From contig OV121081.1 of assembly GCA_921293015.1 (NCBI GenBank), forward strand, positions 71,813,022-71,877,021: a stretch of 64,000 nucleotides of DNA. The letters are read 5' to 3'. Made by a program: the position numbers and the translations under genes. The DNA comes from Phorcus lineatus (taxonomy: Eukaryota; Mollusca; Gastropoda; Trochida; Trochidae). Shown one piece after another: positions 24,801-39,800 of the stretch. Every line of letters begins with the position of its first letter. Position 1 is the stretch's first letter. The notes beneath the pieces were generated by a model. The model ran no database searches. It saw only the letters and a list, made by a program, of their open reading frames with translations, and was not told the DNA's origin.

Positions 24801-27800
24801 TGTAATGCGGATTGGTAAATCTATCATCACGAGGACTTTGGCACAGGAGTTTATGATGATAAATCTGCTGTCAACAACTTGTGATGACCAGGTCATAGCA
24901 TAGCACTGAGGATAACATTTTGGTTGATTTAGATTTTATAACTAGATAAATGAGAGCACACACTCGGTTAAATAAAACAAGAATGAAAGTGAAGCCATTC
25001 ATCGGCGCTACGAGCATGAAAAGCCTTGCTATTGCATTACATGGCATTGTTGATTAGTCTTATTATAAATTATATGTTAATTTGTGGATATTCTATCCAT
25101 ACATATCTTCTATTTTCATAATGTTGTTAAAATTAGTAAAAGTACAGTGCCATTTGTCATGTCATTTATACAAGAAAGATACGAGAAAGTCTTATTCATA
25201 ATAATTTCTGATCGTCATTACAAGTTTTAGATTGGATGATTATGTGCAACTTGACGAACAACTGATACCCTTTTCTGTAAAATTATTCCTCATTCATTAA
25301 TTTTTAAAAAAGATATACAAATCAAAAGCAATCAAAGCTGTAGTTTCCTGTTTTATCACCAACTTATATCCAGCTTTACAGGTGAAAGATGACTGCATGT
25401 GCCAGAAGAAAACTCAAAATGGACAGATTTTTATTCAAGTGCACAAATGAAAAATATGACACTGGTTATGTTTTACCATATGGGAAATAACTATGTTAAT
25501 CACACAACTACAAATAGTTTAATTCCAGAGAACAGTTTGTAGAGACCAGTTTGATAAATACTTAATTAGTAAGCTGAAGCAAGTACATATAAATGCTTTT
25601 GACATTTAGAAAACAAAATGTAAAGCAAATTACCATCACCCATATGATCATAACAGCTTTTTTCTAATTAATCTGTTGAGTAAAGACTACGTATACTACA
25701 ACTATCGAAGTATTAAAGATAATGAAACGTTATCAGCAATGTGTCATTTTACTAATGCACTCAGTCATCGCCATTGGGCCAAAAAAATTTAAACCAAGTA
25801 ATTATGCAGTGTCAAGGTTATTAGAATTAAGGTTATAATCCTTTCCAATTTCTAGTCGATGACTACATACTTTTAAAATATTGCTGAGATTAGAACATCT
25901 GTGACTGCTGTCATGTCAGATCCTCTTCATCTGGCAGTGTTGTGTCAGTCAATGTCAAAGTCAAAGTCAATGTTAATGTCAAAGTAAAAGTCAATGTTTC
26001 ACTTTCATATTTATCCCCATGATGTAAGAAATTGATAGTTATCATTTTCCCATGGTGTAATGATACAATGATTGGCTTATTATTACTGCTATATAAACCA
26101 ACACCAAAGCTGAAGACACAAAGTGCAAACCCGTATTTGAGTTGGTTTCTTTGTTCTTTCTTCCTCCAGTTCCTGACAGAAAGAAAATAAAACTGCCACT
26201 ACAACCAAACTGGACTAGATCGAAGCAAAGCCAAATCAGAGAGAAATAATGGAAATGAAAAAAATTATTTCAATTGAAAATATAATGAAAATACAATAAA
26301 CAATATATTAGATAAGAACATAAAAACAAGTTGCAAAACAAGGAACTGTTTTGATATTTTTGGCAATTTCCTTTTTGTGTATTTAATTGTTATTAAATGA
26401 TGAATATTTTATAACTAAAATCTAACATTAAACTTCAAGATATAAATAATTGTAATTCATTTCAAATACTTTAAATTTAGAAAATTGAATGTAAACAGGA
26501 GAAAAGTAATTGATAATGGCAAAAAATGAAGAAAGTGATAGTGTACTATTTTTAGTTGGAACTATTTTATTATGGTCCATTTTATAAAGTAAATTTCTGC
26601 AGTTATTAATGGTTGATCTAATGTTCATTTCTTGGTTTACTAGTTCTCTCTACACTATCCTAAAGATGACACAAACTTCAAGCAGTTTTCTATCTAAAAA
26701 GTTATTCTAACTTCCATTGATGTACTTATCCAACTACAATAATTCAGATTTAGAAAGGTGAAATAAAAAATTAGGACCCAACCTGATTTGTCTGAAAGCA
26801 TGAGTGAAAAATTCACGCAAAATTTTTGGGGAAAAAAGAAGAAATAAATCAATTACGTCTTTGAGTTTCTTGACCGTTTTATCCTGCTGCTGTTTGTCCA
26901 CCCTGACCTTGGAGAGTTGGTCCTTCAGTGACTTTACTTCTTCTTGAAGACGCTTGACTTCGTTGGAGTCTTGACCAGCTCTGACAAGGGAAGAACCACT
27001 GGACATCATGAAAACATATATAGGTGGTCAACAGATGAGTCTAGTCCTAAAGGATAGGGTCACTTCACATAATCATCTAAACAGGTCAGTGGCCAAGACT
27101 TTTTAAGCTCTCATAACAATAAGATTACTGTAAATTTGTTTACAAAAGAATCTAACTATACATGCCCTCAAGTTTTTCACCATTTGAATTAGTTATGAGT
27201 GACAAATTAACAGAATAAAGAACCTGTCCAAAAAACAAATATACACAGAACAGCCATTTGCTTAATATTAGAAGTATTGATGCAGTAGCAGCTTACCTAT
27301 TAAATAAAAGGAAATATATGCTAATATGAGTACAGTGTAGAATTTTGGATGTATCTTTTGACTAGTAGAGAATCATTTAGGAAGTATTTTTTTAAACTAG
27401 TAACATATCAATATAGATCTTAAAATCAAGAAGATGCCATCTAAAAGAATAAGTATTGTCCTTATTTGACTTTCAAGTTCTGAAATGACACTCAATAAAT
27501 ACCCATGAGGTTGTGCTGACTGCAGTTCGGTGATGCGTGTCTTGAGCCTGGAGATGGTGTCCTGCAGCTGGTTGACTGTGTCCTCCAGCCTCTTCTTGCT
27601 GCCCTCCAGCAGCGCCATCTGCCCTGTCACCAGCTGTACCTGCTTCTGTAGTGCGTCCCGCTCCTTCCGCAGCTTTACCTGGCTCTGCTTGTCTGGGAAA
27701 TTTCATATCAGCTTGTCGTCATTATTTATTACATGGTATTAACTTGTGTTATAATCACCCCTAGTACAAAGTGTGGATGAAACAAGGAGGCATCAAAAGT

Positions 27801-30800
27801 GATCACGAGGGAGATCCAAGGAGGGGTTGACGTCGTCAAACCCAAACACCCCCTTTTTAAAAAATTATAAATATAAAGTTCCCCTTTGAAATTGGCGTTA
27901 CCTTTTTGTATTTTTTACACCTTTAGTATGACTTGATTGGGATTCAAAACCCAAACATGTCAAAATTAAAAGAAGAGTGTTTATCTGAATGATATTGGAT
28001 GATATCCCGAACAATTGTCTACATACCTGTAGCACCTGACCCCTTTTCTGTATAAATTCAGTCTGAACATGGATCAAACATCTGGATCCTTATTCTCAAA
28101 ATGTTCTTAGCCAAGAAACCTTAGCATTGATGGTAGCCCATGTGTTTAGATTAGGCTTAATTTGTAGGGCTACAAGATTAGCCAACGCTGATTTACCTCA
28201 ACAAGTTCCTCATCATACCTTTTTCGAGACTATCTTCATGCCCATAGTTGATGACCATCCTCTGATGTCTAGCCTCCAGGTTCTCGTAGTTCTGCTTCAG
28301 TCGGTCGTAGTCCTCCATCAGCTGCTCGTGGTCCCTCTGCTGTCTGTCACACGCATGTTACACTTGGTACACTCTTGTTCTTTATCTTGCTTTTCAAAAC
28401 TGTTTTAGCATAGTATCCAGAATTGGGATACCTACTCTCATCACTTAACTTTCTTAATGAGATGTCTATTATCTCTTAAATCTGAATTAAAAATTGGATA
28501 TATAATTTTAGAATCGTATCATTTTTTTATATTGTGATACATATCATATTATGAAATGTTTGTATCATCACAACTCTAGCTATCAATAATAGATTGAGAA
28601 GTCTTAAGTTTCAGTTGTGGTTTGAGAGAAAAGGCCTGGACACAGAGACGCATGATAAGACTACATTTTGGGGTTGAAAATGCTTTAAATGATTACAAAC
28701 TCAGCAATAGAAACTTTACCTCATGGAACCACTGATCTGACTAGGTGCACCCATTCCTGCCTGCTTGAGCCGAGCATTTTCCTGAAAAATAAGTTTAAAT
28801 TCAGAACAATTCAACTATTTGTTTATGAAAATCAGCCCATAAAGAAAATTAAATCTATTTACATTGTCAGAGTCTTTTTATGTTATGTTTTTCCAATACA
28901 AATGTGTATGCAGAATTTCTGTGCTAGGTATACATTATTATTAAATATCAGTTTATCAACTTCATTGGAATATGTTTTAGTAACAATCATTTTTTACACT
29001 TAGGCTGCTGAATCAATCAGTCAGGTACCAATAGCTGTGGCATTATTGAATCTTCTTCCTTGTTTACAAAGAGAATGATCTGTGGTTGTCTATACAGCAA
29101 ACACAGGCTTCCCTTCAAGCTTCTGGGGAAATGTTTTGAGCGGATGGTTTTTTAAGGTGTTTCTCAAATGAACTTTACGTACATTCTTCATCCTTGTTTT
29201 TTACTTCAAAATTAACCATTGTTTCAGAAACACTGAGAACTGACATCACCAACACTGAAAGTAATACAACATGTTTATTCCTCGAGACTTGGTCCAATTG
29301 CATATATTCTATAAGCTTCCTCTAGGATTGTTCAGTGTCTACCTGCTCAACCACCTCCAGTTTCTCAGACATGACATCGTTGATCTCCCGCAGCTGTTTG
29401 TTGGCTGCCCGAAGCTCCTCTATCTTGTGTTCCAGATCATCCAGACCTGGCTGCTTGTAGATCAGATCACTGTTGGCCTGGAAAAAAACACATGGTCGAC
29501 TCTGATTGGGACAATAGCACTTGGTATTTTTTGTACGGTAAAAATTAAAAGGGAATTCTTGTTTGTGAAATTATGAACTTAGGGGCAGTAGCACATTCTT
29601 TCTTTTTTTTCTTTCTTTCTTTCTCAAATTTTCCCAAAAAATATTAGTTTATGCCAAATGTTTTAACTTCAGAGGGTCAGACTTCTCCTTAGTCAACCCC
29701 ATTTTTTGTAGTTGTAGAAGAAATTACCAAGCATAATGGAAAATTGCTGGCAGCCATTTTATGTCATACATTTTAGGACAATTTATTTACTTAAACAAAC
29801 TATCATCATTCATCTTAAGATTCATTTTGTTATTTAAAATAGATTCCCTTGCAATTGATTCTTTTGTCTTACATTTCAGTTCACTTTTACTGTTAATTTG
29901 CTCCTATTTTCCCAAGAAAATGTTCTACAGTGTCATTAATTTACGTAATAACAAAAGGAGGTGGAGAAGAGTGAGGGGGAAGAACAAGGGACATGATTTG
30001 GGTTTGTATTCACACACATTGTCCTGTATATAACATATGCATTACTTTCTCATCTATCACATATTTCCTTTTGAATTGGGTGCTTATTAGTATTCTAATG
30101 TAACTTATCATAAACACTTACAAGAACATCTTCCTTCTGTTTTATCAGATTGTCTCTGACCTTCTCCAATTCACTGATGCGGTCTCTGAAATATATAATA
30201 GATATTTGCATATCTCATTTAAATCAAGACTTTCATAACACTTAATAACAAATTTAATTAATTAGATTTGATGTCTTAAATTTGAATTTGTTTCTTTAAC
30301 ACATAAGGAAGGAAAGAGGATTCACACAAAAATTGCAATCTAACCCCAACAACTGCAATTTATTTCAGTGTCTGCCTGTTCTAGAGTGTTAGATTTCCAG
30401 CTATCATAGGTGAATTTAATTCTTTAAAAATAGGGCATATACATATATATAAAACAGGTAGAGTGTTAACCTTCACATCTCACCTGAGCAACTCATTCTC
30501 TGAGCGGAGTTGGTCCACCTTCCCACTGAGGTGCTCTACATCGTGTAGTTTGTTCAGGGAACTCTCCGTCTGTAGGGGGAAAACACAAACCATTATCACT
30601 CATAGAGTAAACTATAAGTTGAAGTGAGTTTCATAGTCCATGAAATGAACTATTCAGCGTTATGTTTAATAGAGGGATCAGAGTTTGAAAATAATGATTG
30701 CTTTTACTGAGGAAACCCTTGGCATATAGAGACTTACTACCACCTAAGCGCTTTGTGAAAAGATGCTCATAATAATACCATGTTTTGCAAAACGTCAAAA

Positions 30801-33800
30801 TCCTTACACATAATCCAGGAATGTACCTGAGCATAATTTATTGGAGTATGTGGACTGGATCTGTAAGCATCAATAACGACATAATGATGATCACTTATTA
30901 TCTTATTTTGTTTGATCCAAAATAATAACAACATGACTCACACTCTTGGTGAGGACCTGTTTCTGGGTCTCCAGCAGTTTTATCATCTGTTCATTCTCTG
31001 CCTTCTCCTGCTGAAGGCGTCGGTTTTCCTGATATAACCTTGGTAACAGAATCCATAGACATACCAGAAAACATTTCAACTACTGCTCTCAAAAAGCATC
31101 ATCTACATCTTAACATTGTAAGTTAATTTGAATAAACTTATGTATATAATTGGGGACAGTTATTATACAGTGTATCAATAGACATAATAATGTTAGGCAC
31201 ACATACATTGAGAACTTCTAAAGGATTTATACTGTTCATTGCTAGCTATAAAGGCACGCATTATTTCAGATATATTTCAAATTCATATTGCAACTTTCTT
31301 GTCTCTATTTCAATCCTACTTGCAAAAAAGCAGTGAAAGTTGTTAGAACTGCTATCTAACGCATGATGCTCACCTGTCTTTATCCTCCTTGTCATCCACC
31401 ATAATCTCATACTGCTCCCTGATCACCTGTAGTTCCTCCTTCAGTCTCCTCACCTGGAGCACACATCAAAGGCTTCCTTAATTACAGGTGGAAGAATTTC
31501 GAATGGCAGGTATGAGACTGTAAACTGGAAACTTTCTGTGTCTTGTCTGTTATCTTTTTTGTTTCAAATTACCATATAGAAATACATTCTAAGCTGACCA
31601 GTTTACAAATTTGTTCTAAAAACAAAAAGGTAACAGAGACCCGCGTTCACAAAATATATATATTGTTAATGTAAAGCTCTTCAATGTCCCCACAATACTG
31701 ATGAAAATGGGATATGGTTTAGCACATATTATATATATTATAAATGTCTCATTTTTCTAAATCTTAAAACAAAAATGCCTCCTTCTCTAATGTAATTCAG
31801 CACTGAGGCCCAAGTAATTCCAGACAGCCTTCAAATTACTTCAACTAACTGGAAACAGTTTTGGTCATGCTCTTTTAAATAACTTCAGGATTTTATAATC
31901 TACATTCTAAATATTTTTAAACGACACCTCACACAACTCACCACAGACTCAGTCTCATGACACTTGTCTGTGAGAGACTGTAGCTCGGTCTCCTTGCGTG
32001 TGACAGCGGCGGTCAGCCTCTCACAGGTAGATTTCCAGGTGATCATTTCTTCCTGCTGGATGGTCGTGGTCCGCTGAATCTCCTCATTTGCTCGCTGTAG
32101 CTTCTGTAGAGAAGAGACAAGAAATTTCAGAATAAATAACTTCTTCGTTCAAAATGTCATCGTTTTGATAAATAGTTCAAACATTTTCAAGCATACAGTT
32201 GGAAGAGCATTCTCTCCCATTAGAGGTAGCTCCGTCATAAATTCCTATACAACCTCTGTCGTAATACAACGGTTTCTCGGTCTTCCGGCACTTTCCCTTA
32301 CGCGGGACAATATTGCAACTTAATCTACCTGGCAATATTTCAGCCAATGAAAACACCGAATCCATGAATAACATATCTTTTGTCACACAGGCCTATGCAA
32401 TGAAGTACTCGCTAAATGAGGCGTGTTCTGTGTTCTGTAAAGAAGACTCAAAGTGCAAAGTGCATATTCGAACAAAGTTTAGCCTTTGGAAAACTTGCGG
32501 AAATAACCTAGGCGTTTTGAATGATAACTTTTGCAACGGTGTCGCTGATTGCACAATTAACTTTGATTGCATCCAATCAAGTTTCTACATTTCTAGATCA
32601 AGAAACCTTCGGAATAAGACGACGTATAGGAATTTATGACGAACTACTTCTGTTGGGAGAGAATGCGTGAAGAGGTGAAATTGGCTAAACTGCTAAACAT
32701 CCTTGGTCTTTAGCCAGCTGAAAGTATTACACTAGGGTACCTCATGATGATAATCAGTAAGGTGGTGATTAAGAAATTGTAAATTTGGGTAGTACACAAA
32801 GTATTTAAATCCTGCATGAATGAAATTTTGGAAAAGGGTGGTTAATAAGTCAAATATTTACTAAGTCCAATATTACCAATAATGGGTGGCAGGTAAAATA
32901 CAATTATATATAGTTTATGACTTACTGTGTGATTCGTATACAATTCCTTAACTATTTTATGATTTTCTTGAACAGGATCAGAATGTTTAAACATTTGACA
33001 ATGATAGATGATAAGAATTAGAAGATAAATAGTTGCGTTTGTAAAATTTCTGGGATTCATTGTTATTCAACACCCGCAAATTTAGTTTAAAAAACGACGA
33101 GTACTTATTTTTGTGTGGAAAGGACTTTGTGACTGTTCTATTTCTGTAAGAGGTGAGATAAGGTCTAACTAATGTGCATTCTCGGCATTATTTACATTAC
33201 AAACATCGAGACCGAAATCAACAACTATAAAGCTCGTAGAAAAATATCATAAAACCCCGAGTTCAAAAGTCTTGAACTAGCCCACAACCATTGTGACAGC
33301 GACGCAAACATTGTGACGTCAAAACGGTTGGTCTTTGTGACGTCATACCATCGGAACGGCATTCGAAAGAAGGCGGCCGCATGAAACTTAGCGGCAAACT
33401 TGGACTAAGTAAGCCAGTTGAAGATATTTTCGTTCTTCAAAAATAAATCATATTAAAGTGTATTTGTGATATCTTCCGGTAGGCACAATATAAAAAAGGA
33501 CAACGACAACTGTCAAATCGGAGTACAGCACGAATTTTCTAAGAAACTGGAAAATTAGAACTTGAGTCGGGCCGGCACTAGTGAACATGTTTATCAATTC
33601 GCGGTGATTCGCCTTTGCTAATTTGCAGGTATTCATTGTCATTCAACATAGGGTAATTTTTTCGAATCGACCAATCAGAATCGAGGATACAACGAAGTCA
33701 TGTTACAATTTATGTCATCATGGAAAGTACATTGCCACCCTTAGTAAGAATGACTTCATGAATAAACATTGTAACCATCTGGTGTCAATATTTTCTCACC

Positions 33801-36800
33801 ATTTCAAGCTCCCTGTTTTTGCTCTCAACCTGAGCTTTCTCATTCCTGACCTGCTTCAAGTCAGCCTGCAACAAATTTTTGTTTGTGAAAAAAAGAGCAT
33901 TGATATTTTACTATAGACTTGATATTGTTGGATGTTGAAGAAATATTTCTGAAGCACAAGTTATTCTATTCACATCACATATTTTGATTCACCTGATGAA
34001 ATCCCGAACAAAATAAAAGATAAAAAATTCGAAATAAGTGACCATAATAATACAATGGGTTTTAAAATTAGTAATAATATGTTTAAAAGATAATGATAAG
34101 TTTTACTTAAGCGCTTTTGTGAACAATAGAGAAATAGTAAATTAGAGATGCCATAAATATGGTGCTTTAAAGCGGTGATTTTTAATTTGATTTTCTTTTT
34201 TAGCTTGATAGCCATGTGTGAATATAAAATATTATTGTAGTTGTGTGGACCATATCTATACCTAACTAAGTGAAACACAAATAAAACAAACTGGGCATAA
34301 ATCAACAGTGAAAAATGCCATTGAGGCACAAAGCACAGACTTAACACACAAGGTGTTTCAAAATATTTATTTTTGTGTTCTGAAACTACACACTGTCTCT
34401 AATTGACAACATTACTTAGTTTTAAAACAAGATTTGTAATCCAAAACTGGCCTCCACAGTAGAAATTGTTCTTGAGAGATGAAGTTTATAATAGAATGCA
34501 ACATCAATATTTGTTGTCACTGAAACACACATGACAATCCTGTGACACTGATCAAGAAGTCTAGTACTGTCAGAGGAGTTCAATACTCAATAATGTTGCA
34601 TACATCTTGTACATATTGTAGACATGTGTTAATAAGCTGAAATTTGACTACATTGAATGTAGTTTGTATATACTTATTACCAGCTAGCTATGTTGTGTGA
34701 ATGAATGTCCTCTATATATTATTAGTTTGTTTGTTAAACAAATGAATTAAATAGTCTACATTATTACAACAATTGTAACACAAACCTATGGTTGCGTAAC
34801 TGAATGCAGAGTACAATATCATATCTCACACTACTCCTTGTTTGAATTAATATCATACTTTGTAAATAAACTAGCTTTTTGGCTTAACAACAAAACATAA
34901 AGTAAATCGAACACTACTGAACATCAGCAAACACATCTATAAACTATTGTGCACAGTGATGTGAAGCTGTAGACACTAAGAACTAGAAATATGCTATCTT
35001 GCTTTTCTCCTAGTTACATATACCAGTAATGAAATTCTTTCGTCAGTTTTCAAGTTATGCATGAATTTCAGACTTTTGACCTTACTTGTATAACATATTG
35101 TTAATTTTATTGGGTTGAAAAGAAATTCCTCAAAATGAGCAGTTAGCAAGAAATGTCATTCATAACATCATTAGATGAGAAATTCATTATATTAAGTAAG
35201 AATTATCAAATGTTATTTGCAATTCATATCCAAAGAAAGCAAAGGTTTGAAAATGATGTCCTATGAATCAATTAACATGAAAATATAAGGTGTTTGAAAG
35301 AGCTATTTCACTGACAGCAACAGTTTGTTTTTCACTAAGGGAATAAGTAATAAATGCAAAATTCGTCCTTTGATAAAAAAGACTGACAAAATATCAATCA
35401 ACTGCAAAGGCCAATATTGATTTTTTAATGACTGCTGAACCAGTTGTAATAAATTTCATTAGATATAATGTCTGAGTGTAGCAAGATAACATGATATGAT
35501 AATGACACGGTGAGAGATAAGCACTGTGCAGCTGATGGAGTGTTAGTGAGATACAAACCTGGAACCTAGACAGACCATCTAGCACTCTAGCAGAGTGTAC
35601 CAGCTGCAACCAGATCACCACTGTTAGACGCTCATACCAACATAACAACACAACAACATAACATCATACCAATATACCAAGCACATGATCATTCTCTACT
35701 TAACGTTGGGGCTTGGTAATTCCTTTCATAAAAACTTTATCATTTATGTTATAATATTGTCAGTGCAAGAAATATTAGGTCTTTCCCCTTGCCAATTACA
35801 AGCTTTCTTTTTGGTTAGGTTGGTAACTTTTGAAGACGTTTCTTAAAATTTGCCGGTAAATCCACAAAATCATACTTTGGACTAGTGACGTAATAATAAC
35901 TATAATGTGGATATTTCTATGGCACCTTTTCCGTGTATTAATACATGCTCAAAGCGCTACCAACATCATTAACCTTAGGGAAGTGTACTTTCGAAGGAGC
36001 TACTCAGACACAGTTTGAGACCTAGGGTAAAAAGATTTTGTGTCACCGCCGAGATTCGAACCCAGACCCTAGGTGTGAGAGGCCAGCATGCTTACCAATA
36101 CACCACTGTGCTCCTCTTTTCAGACTTATCTCATACTTTGTATTGTTTCATCATGTTGAGTTATTGCACATCTCTTATAGCAACTTTCATAACTCAACCA
36201 AATAGTGACACCTCTCATTCTTTTGCTCTCTATTTATATAGGTATATATATCTCACTAATGAAAGTTATATCAAAAACCCAGCAACACAGATATTAGACT
36301 ACATAAATTTGATGTATCTCCTTTCATTTCTTGTGAGCGTTGTATACGTAAACAATCGGAATACCATGTAACAGCAATAATTCTAGTTTAGTCATCCTTG
36401 GTGACAAGGGCTTAATGCTCAAATACTTTCCTCAAATCATCCTCTGATCTGGCAGTTTCATCAGGTTATCCTTTCTTAACAAGAGTCAAAGGCAGGTAAT
36501 TTTAGTACAAATTTCTTGAAGAAGTTCCCAGAGTGATTTGTAAAGAGTTTTGGAACAATAGGCCCTGGGCAACCTGGATGTTGTTTATGGAGGATCGTTT
36601 GATGTTCACTCACCAAGGAACACACACAGCACAAAAATCAAACATGTATTACAAAGATTATAGACAATCCCAACAACCACAAGTGAGACTAGAAAAATAC
36701 ATTTAGACACTTTCATCAATATCAGTCAATTTAATTAGCTTTCAGTAATGTGTTAACGTAAATACCTCACCATCTTAAGAAGTTATTTATTTTTACATTC

Positions 36801-39800
36801 ACAATCATCAAGTCATAAGTCCATCTGATAGGTCAGGAAGTTCAGGATAAAGCATTTTTTGCAAACAACCCTTCATTACAAAAGAGTGTACCCTTTGAAA
36901 CAAAACCCCAAAAGTATGGCATCAGCATCAGAAATGCAGATAGAAGATTAAAGATAAGGATAACTTACTTCATCGTTTGAACTCTTTAAATGATAGAGCA
37001 AAATTATAATTATTGATCACCTAAAATTACCTACCAATCAGTTGACAACAGCATATATTTTGGTAGTGATTTGGAGTTTGATATCCAATTGATATTCAAA
37101 TTATAGTGCAGGGAGACCTCTTGGAGGCAATCAACTGTGTTGAAACCAGTGTCTGCTGGGATTTACAGATGTAGCAACATATATAAACTGCATGTTACTC
37201 AGACTCCACAGTTGTAAAGCCCCTGACCTGATTCAAACCTTTAAGCTCTTGATCTAAAACCTATATACCTATCAAGTCCCCATATACAGATAAAGGATGT
37301 ATTTATATACAAGATATCTACTATTCTGTTTGACATTAGGAAATAATGTTTCATGAAGAATGTTGACCAGGTTATCCAATAAAAGGAGAGAGAGATAGGC
37401 ACTAACCTTCATGTTGGAGACACTATCCTCCAGTTGCTCGCGGTCCTTCCGATCCTCCCTCAGTCGGCCGTCCAGCAGCTTCAAAAAGAATGTTAAATAA
37501 TGTCAACTATTATTCAAATTGCAGATTACATACCGTATTGAGACTTAAGTGATACATGAACAAACATTTCATTATCATCATAGTAAGCACCAACTTCCTT
37601 AGCATGACAGCCATTACAAATTCAAGCTTATATAACCCACCTTCTTAAACTCAAATCTGCAACTGTGAATTATAGACAAGGCAGAATATTTGATTGGTAT
37701 TCTTCATAGAAAATAAAGCTTATATTTAACTTGTACTGACCAATTTAGTCTATTTACCAATCTGTTCTACAGTTATCAAATCCACCTGGACCAAGTAGGG
37801 TCCAACAGTTCTTAAAGAACACTAACTAAAGAAACTTAGCAAGTTTACCTTAAGGTTTAATGACAGTTAAAGACCTATGTGATGAACATGGTTTATGCCA
37901 TTCGATAAATTACAATTAAAATACAAGATAAGGGGTACAATACTTGACTATAATTATTTACTATACATTTTACCCAGCTGTTGGAAATATCATATAAAAA
38001 ATACAAGAAATATTCCTACGAATGATTTGTACATCAATATTTACCAAAAAAATATCCTTAAATCTACCAAAGGATCAAGAATTCTTTATGATAAGCTGAT
38101 TTACAAGAATACAAAACTTGATGTGAGTGAAAAGTGGGAAACCATTTTTAAAGATTGTGAGTTTGACTGGAATAGTATTTTTAACTCTTATAGATATGGA
38201 TTGAAGGATGTTAAACTGATTGATTTTCAATACAGATTTTTGCAAAGAGTTATTTACACGAAAAAAGAATTGTTAAAAATGAATCTTGTCGACAATGACT
38301 TATGTAGTTTTTGTAATGATGTTTCTGAGAACATTGACCATGTATACTGGGACTGCTATGAAACCTCAAAATTTTGGATTGAACTTCAACTTTGGATGAA
38401 TAACCTTTTAGAAAAAAAAATAATGATTTCAAAATACTTGATTTGGTTTGTAACACTATACAACAATACTCTAATAAATCAAATCATTATCTCTGCAAAG
38501 AAATATGTCAATCTATGTCATATAAAAAGGATGATACCGACTTTGAAGGAAATCTTTCTTGTTGAAAGATACATTTTCAAAAGAAACAACAAATTGGAAA
38601 ATTTTAACAACAAATTGAAACCACTGATACCAGTATTTATGGAATAATGTACAACAATCCATATATTTAGATAGATATTTTCACTATGAATGTACATATA
38701 TTATGTCCATATATTATGCTCAAACTCTGTAACCTATGGGAACTAATAAATAAAAAATAAAAAATATAAAAAAAATATTTAAAAAAAGTTTACCTTATCT
38801 CCTCTGCTAGAGAATACTCTTTACTTAATCAGATCAGTATGTTATGTAATGTGTATAATATGGTGTTATTTCCAGGAACAAGTACATGCTAAAACGCTAT
38901 CTACATCTTTACCTAATAGAAAGGAAATGTACTTTCAAAGATGCTATTGAGTGCTCCTTGAAGGTTCGAACATGCTGTTCCTAGATACCAATCTGTGGAC
39001 TGCAAGACCAATGAAGTGCCCTGCTTAGTAATGTAACACAGTAAGAGTCCCAGGTCAGGTCAGGTCACAAATGTTTGGTGTCACCATGATGGGACCAATG
39101 CCTTTGTATTGATGTTGTGACACAATATAACACCACAATGTTGCCCCACCTGGTTGAGTCTGTCCACCTCAGCTTGCAGCCGTCTCTTCTCCTGCTCCCC
39201 GAGCTCCTGGTGCTGCTGATGCATCTTCTTCCCATTCTCCAGCAGTGAGATCTGCTCCAGGGCCCGCTCATAGAATGCCTTCACCGACGCCAGCTCTATC
39301 GACAGCTCCTGGCTCACCTGGAGGATAACGATTTTCCTTTCTTGTAATGGACTTGTAATGGACTTTTCTTACATCAGTGCATAAGCTCTTTAGGGTATTG
39401 AACTCTGTCATAGGGCTTACAGATACTTACAGGATGATGTTACTTGTATCTTTCTTGCTACAATTTCCATCCTAGCATGAAAAGGATTCTTTAAAGCTTA
39501 AAACATTAAGAATACTTTGTGTTCATGAAAGCTTTTCTTCTAAGACAATAATCTAAAAAATCAATCTCATAATTATTATTATATTTCTATCACAACCCAC
39601 CTTTTTTACCCCTTGCAGTTCTTCCTCCAATGCCTTGGCATCATCTTGTTTCCGTGACGATGACATCTTGGATTTGTTGAGTTCAGACTGGAAGTCTCCC
39701 AGCTGCTCCTCCAGGGAAAACTTCACCTGAACACAGCGTGTATGGAGGTGATTGTCGAATAATGTTTTCCCACCATGATAAATATTATACACATTCAATC

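Noticed and set aside
33970..34347. 125-codon minus-strand hydrophobic frame
   Set aside because: The Leu/Ile/Phe-rich composition is typical of AT-rich noncoding DNA. It has no motif and its ends are not at splice or start signals that fit the gene.
36040..36112. tRNA-Glu-like gene
   Set aside because: The acceptor stem does not pair and the sequence is followed by a SINE body shared with another locus.
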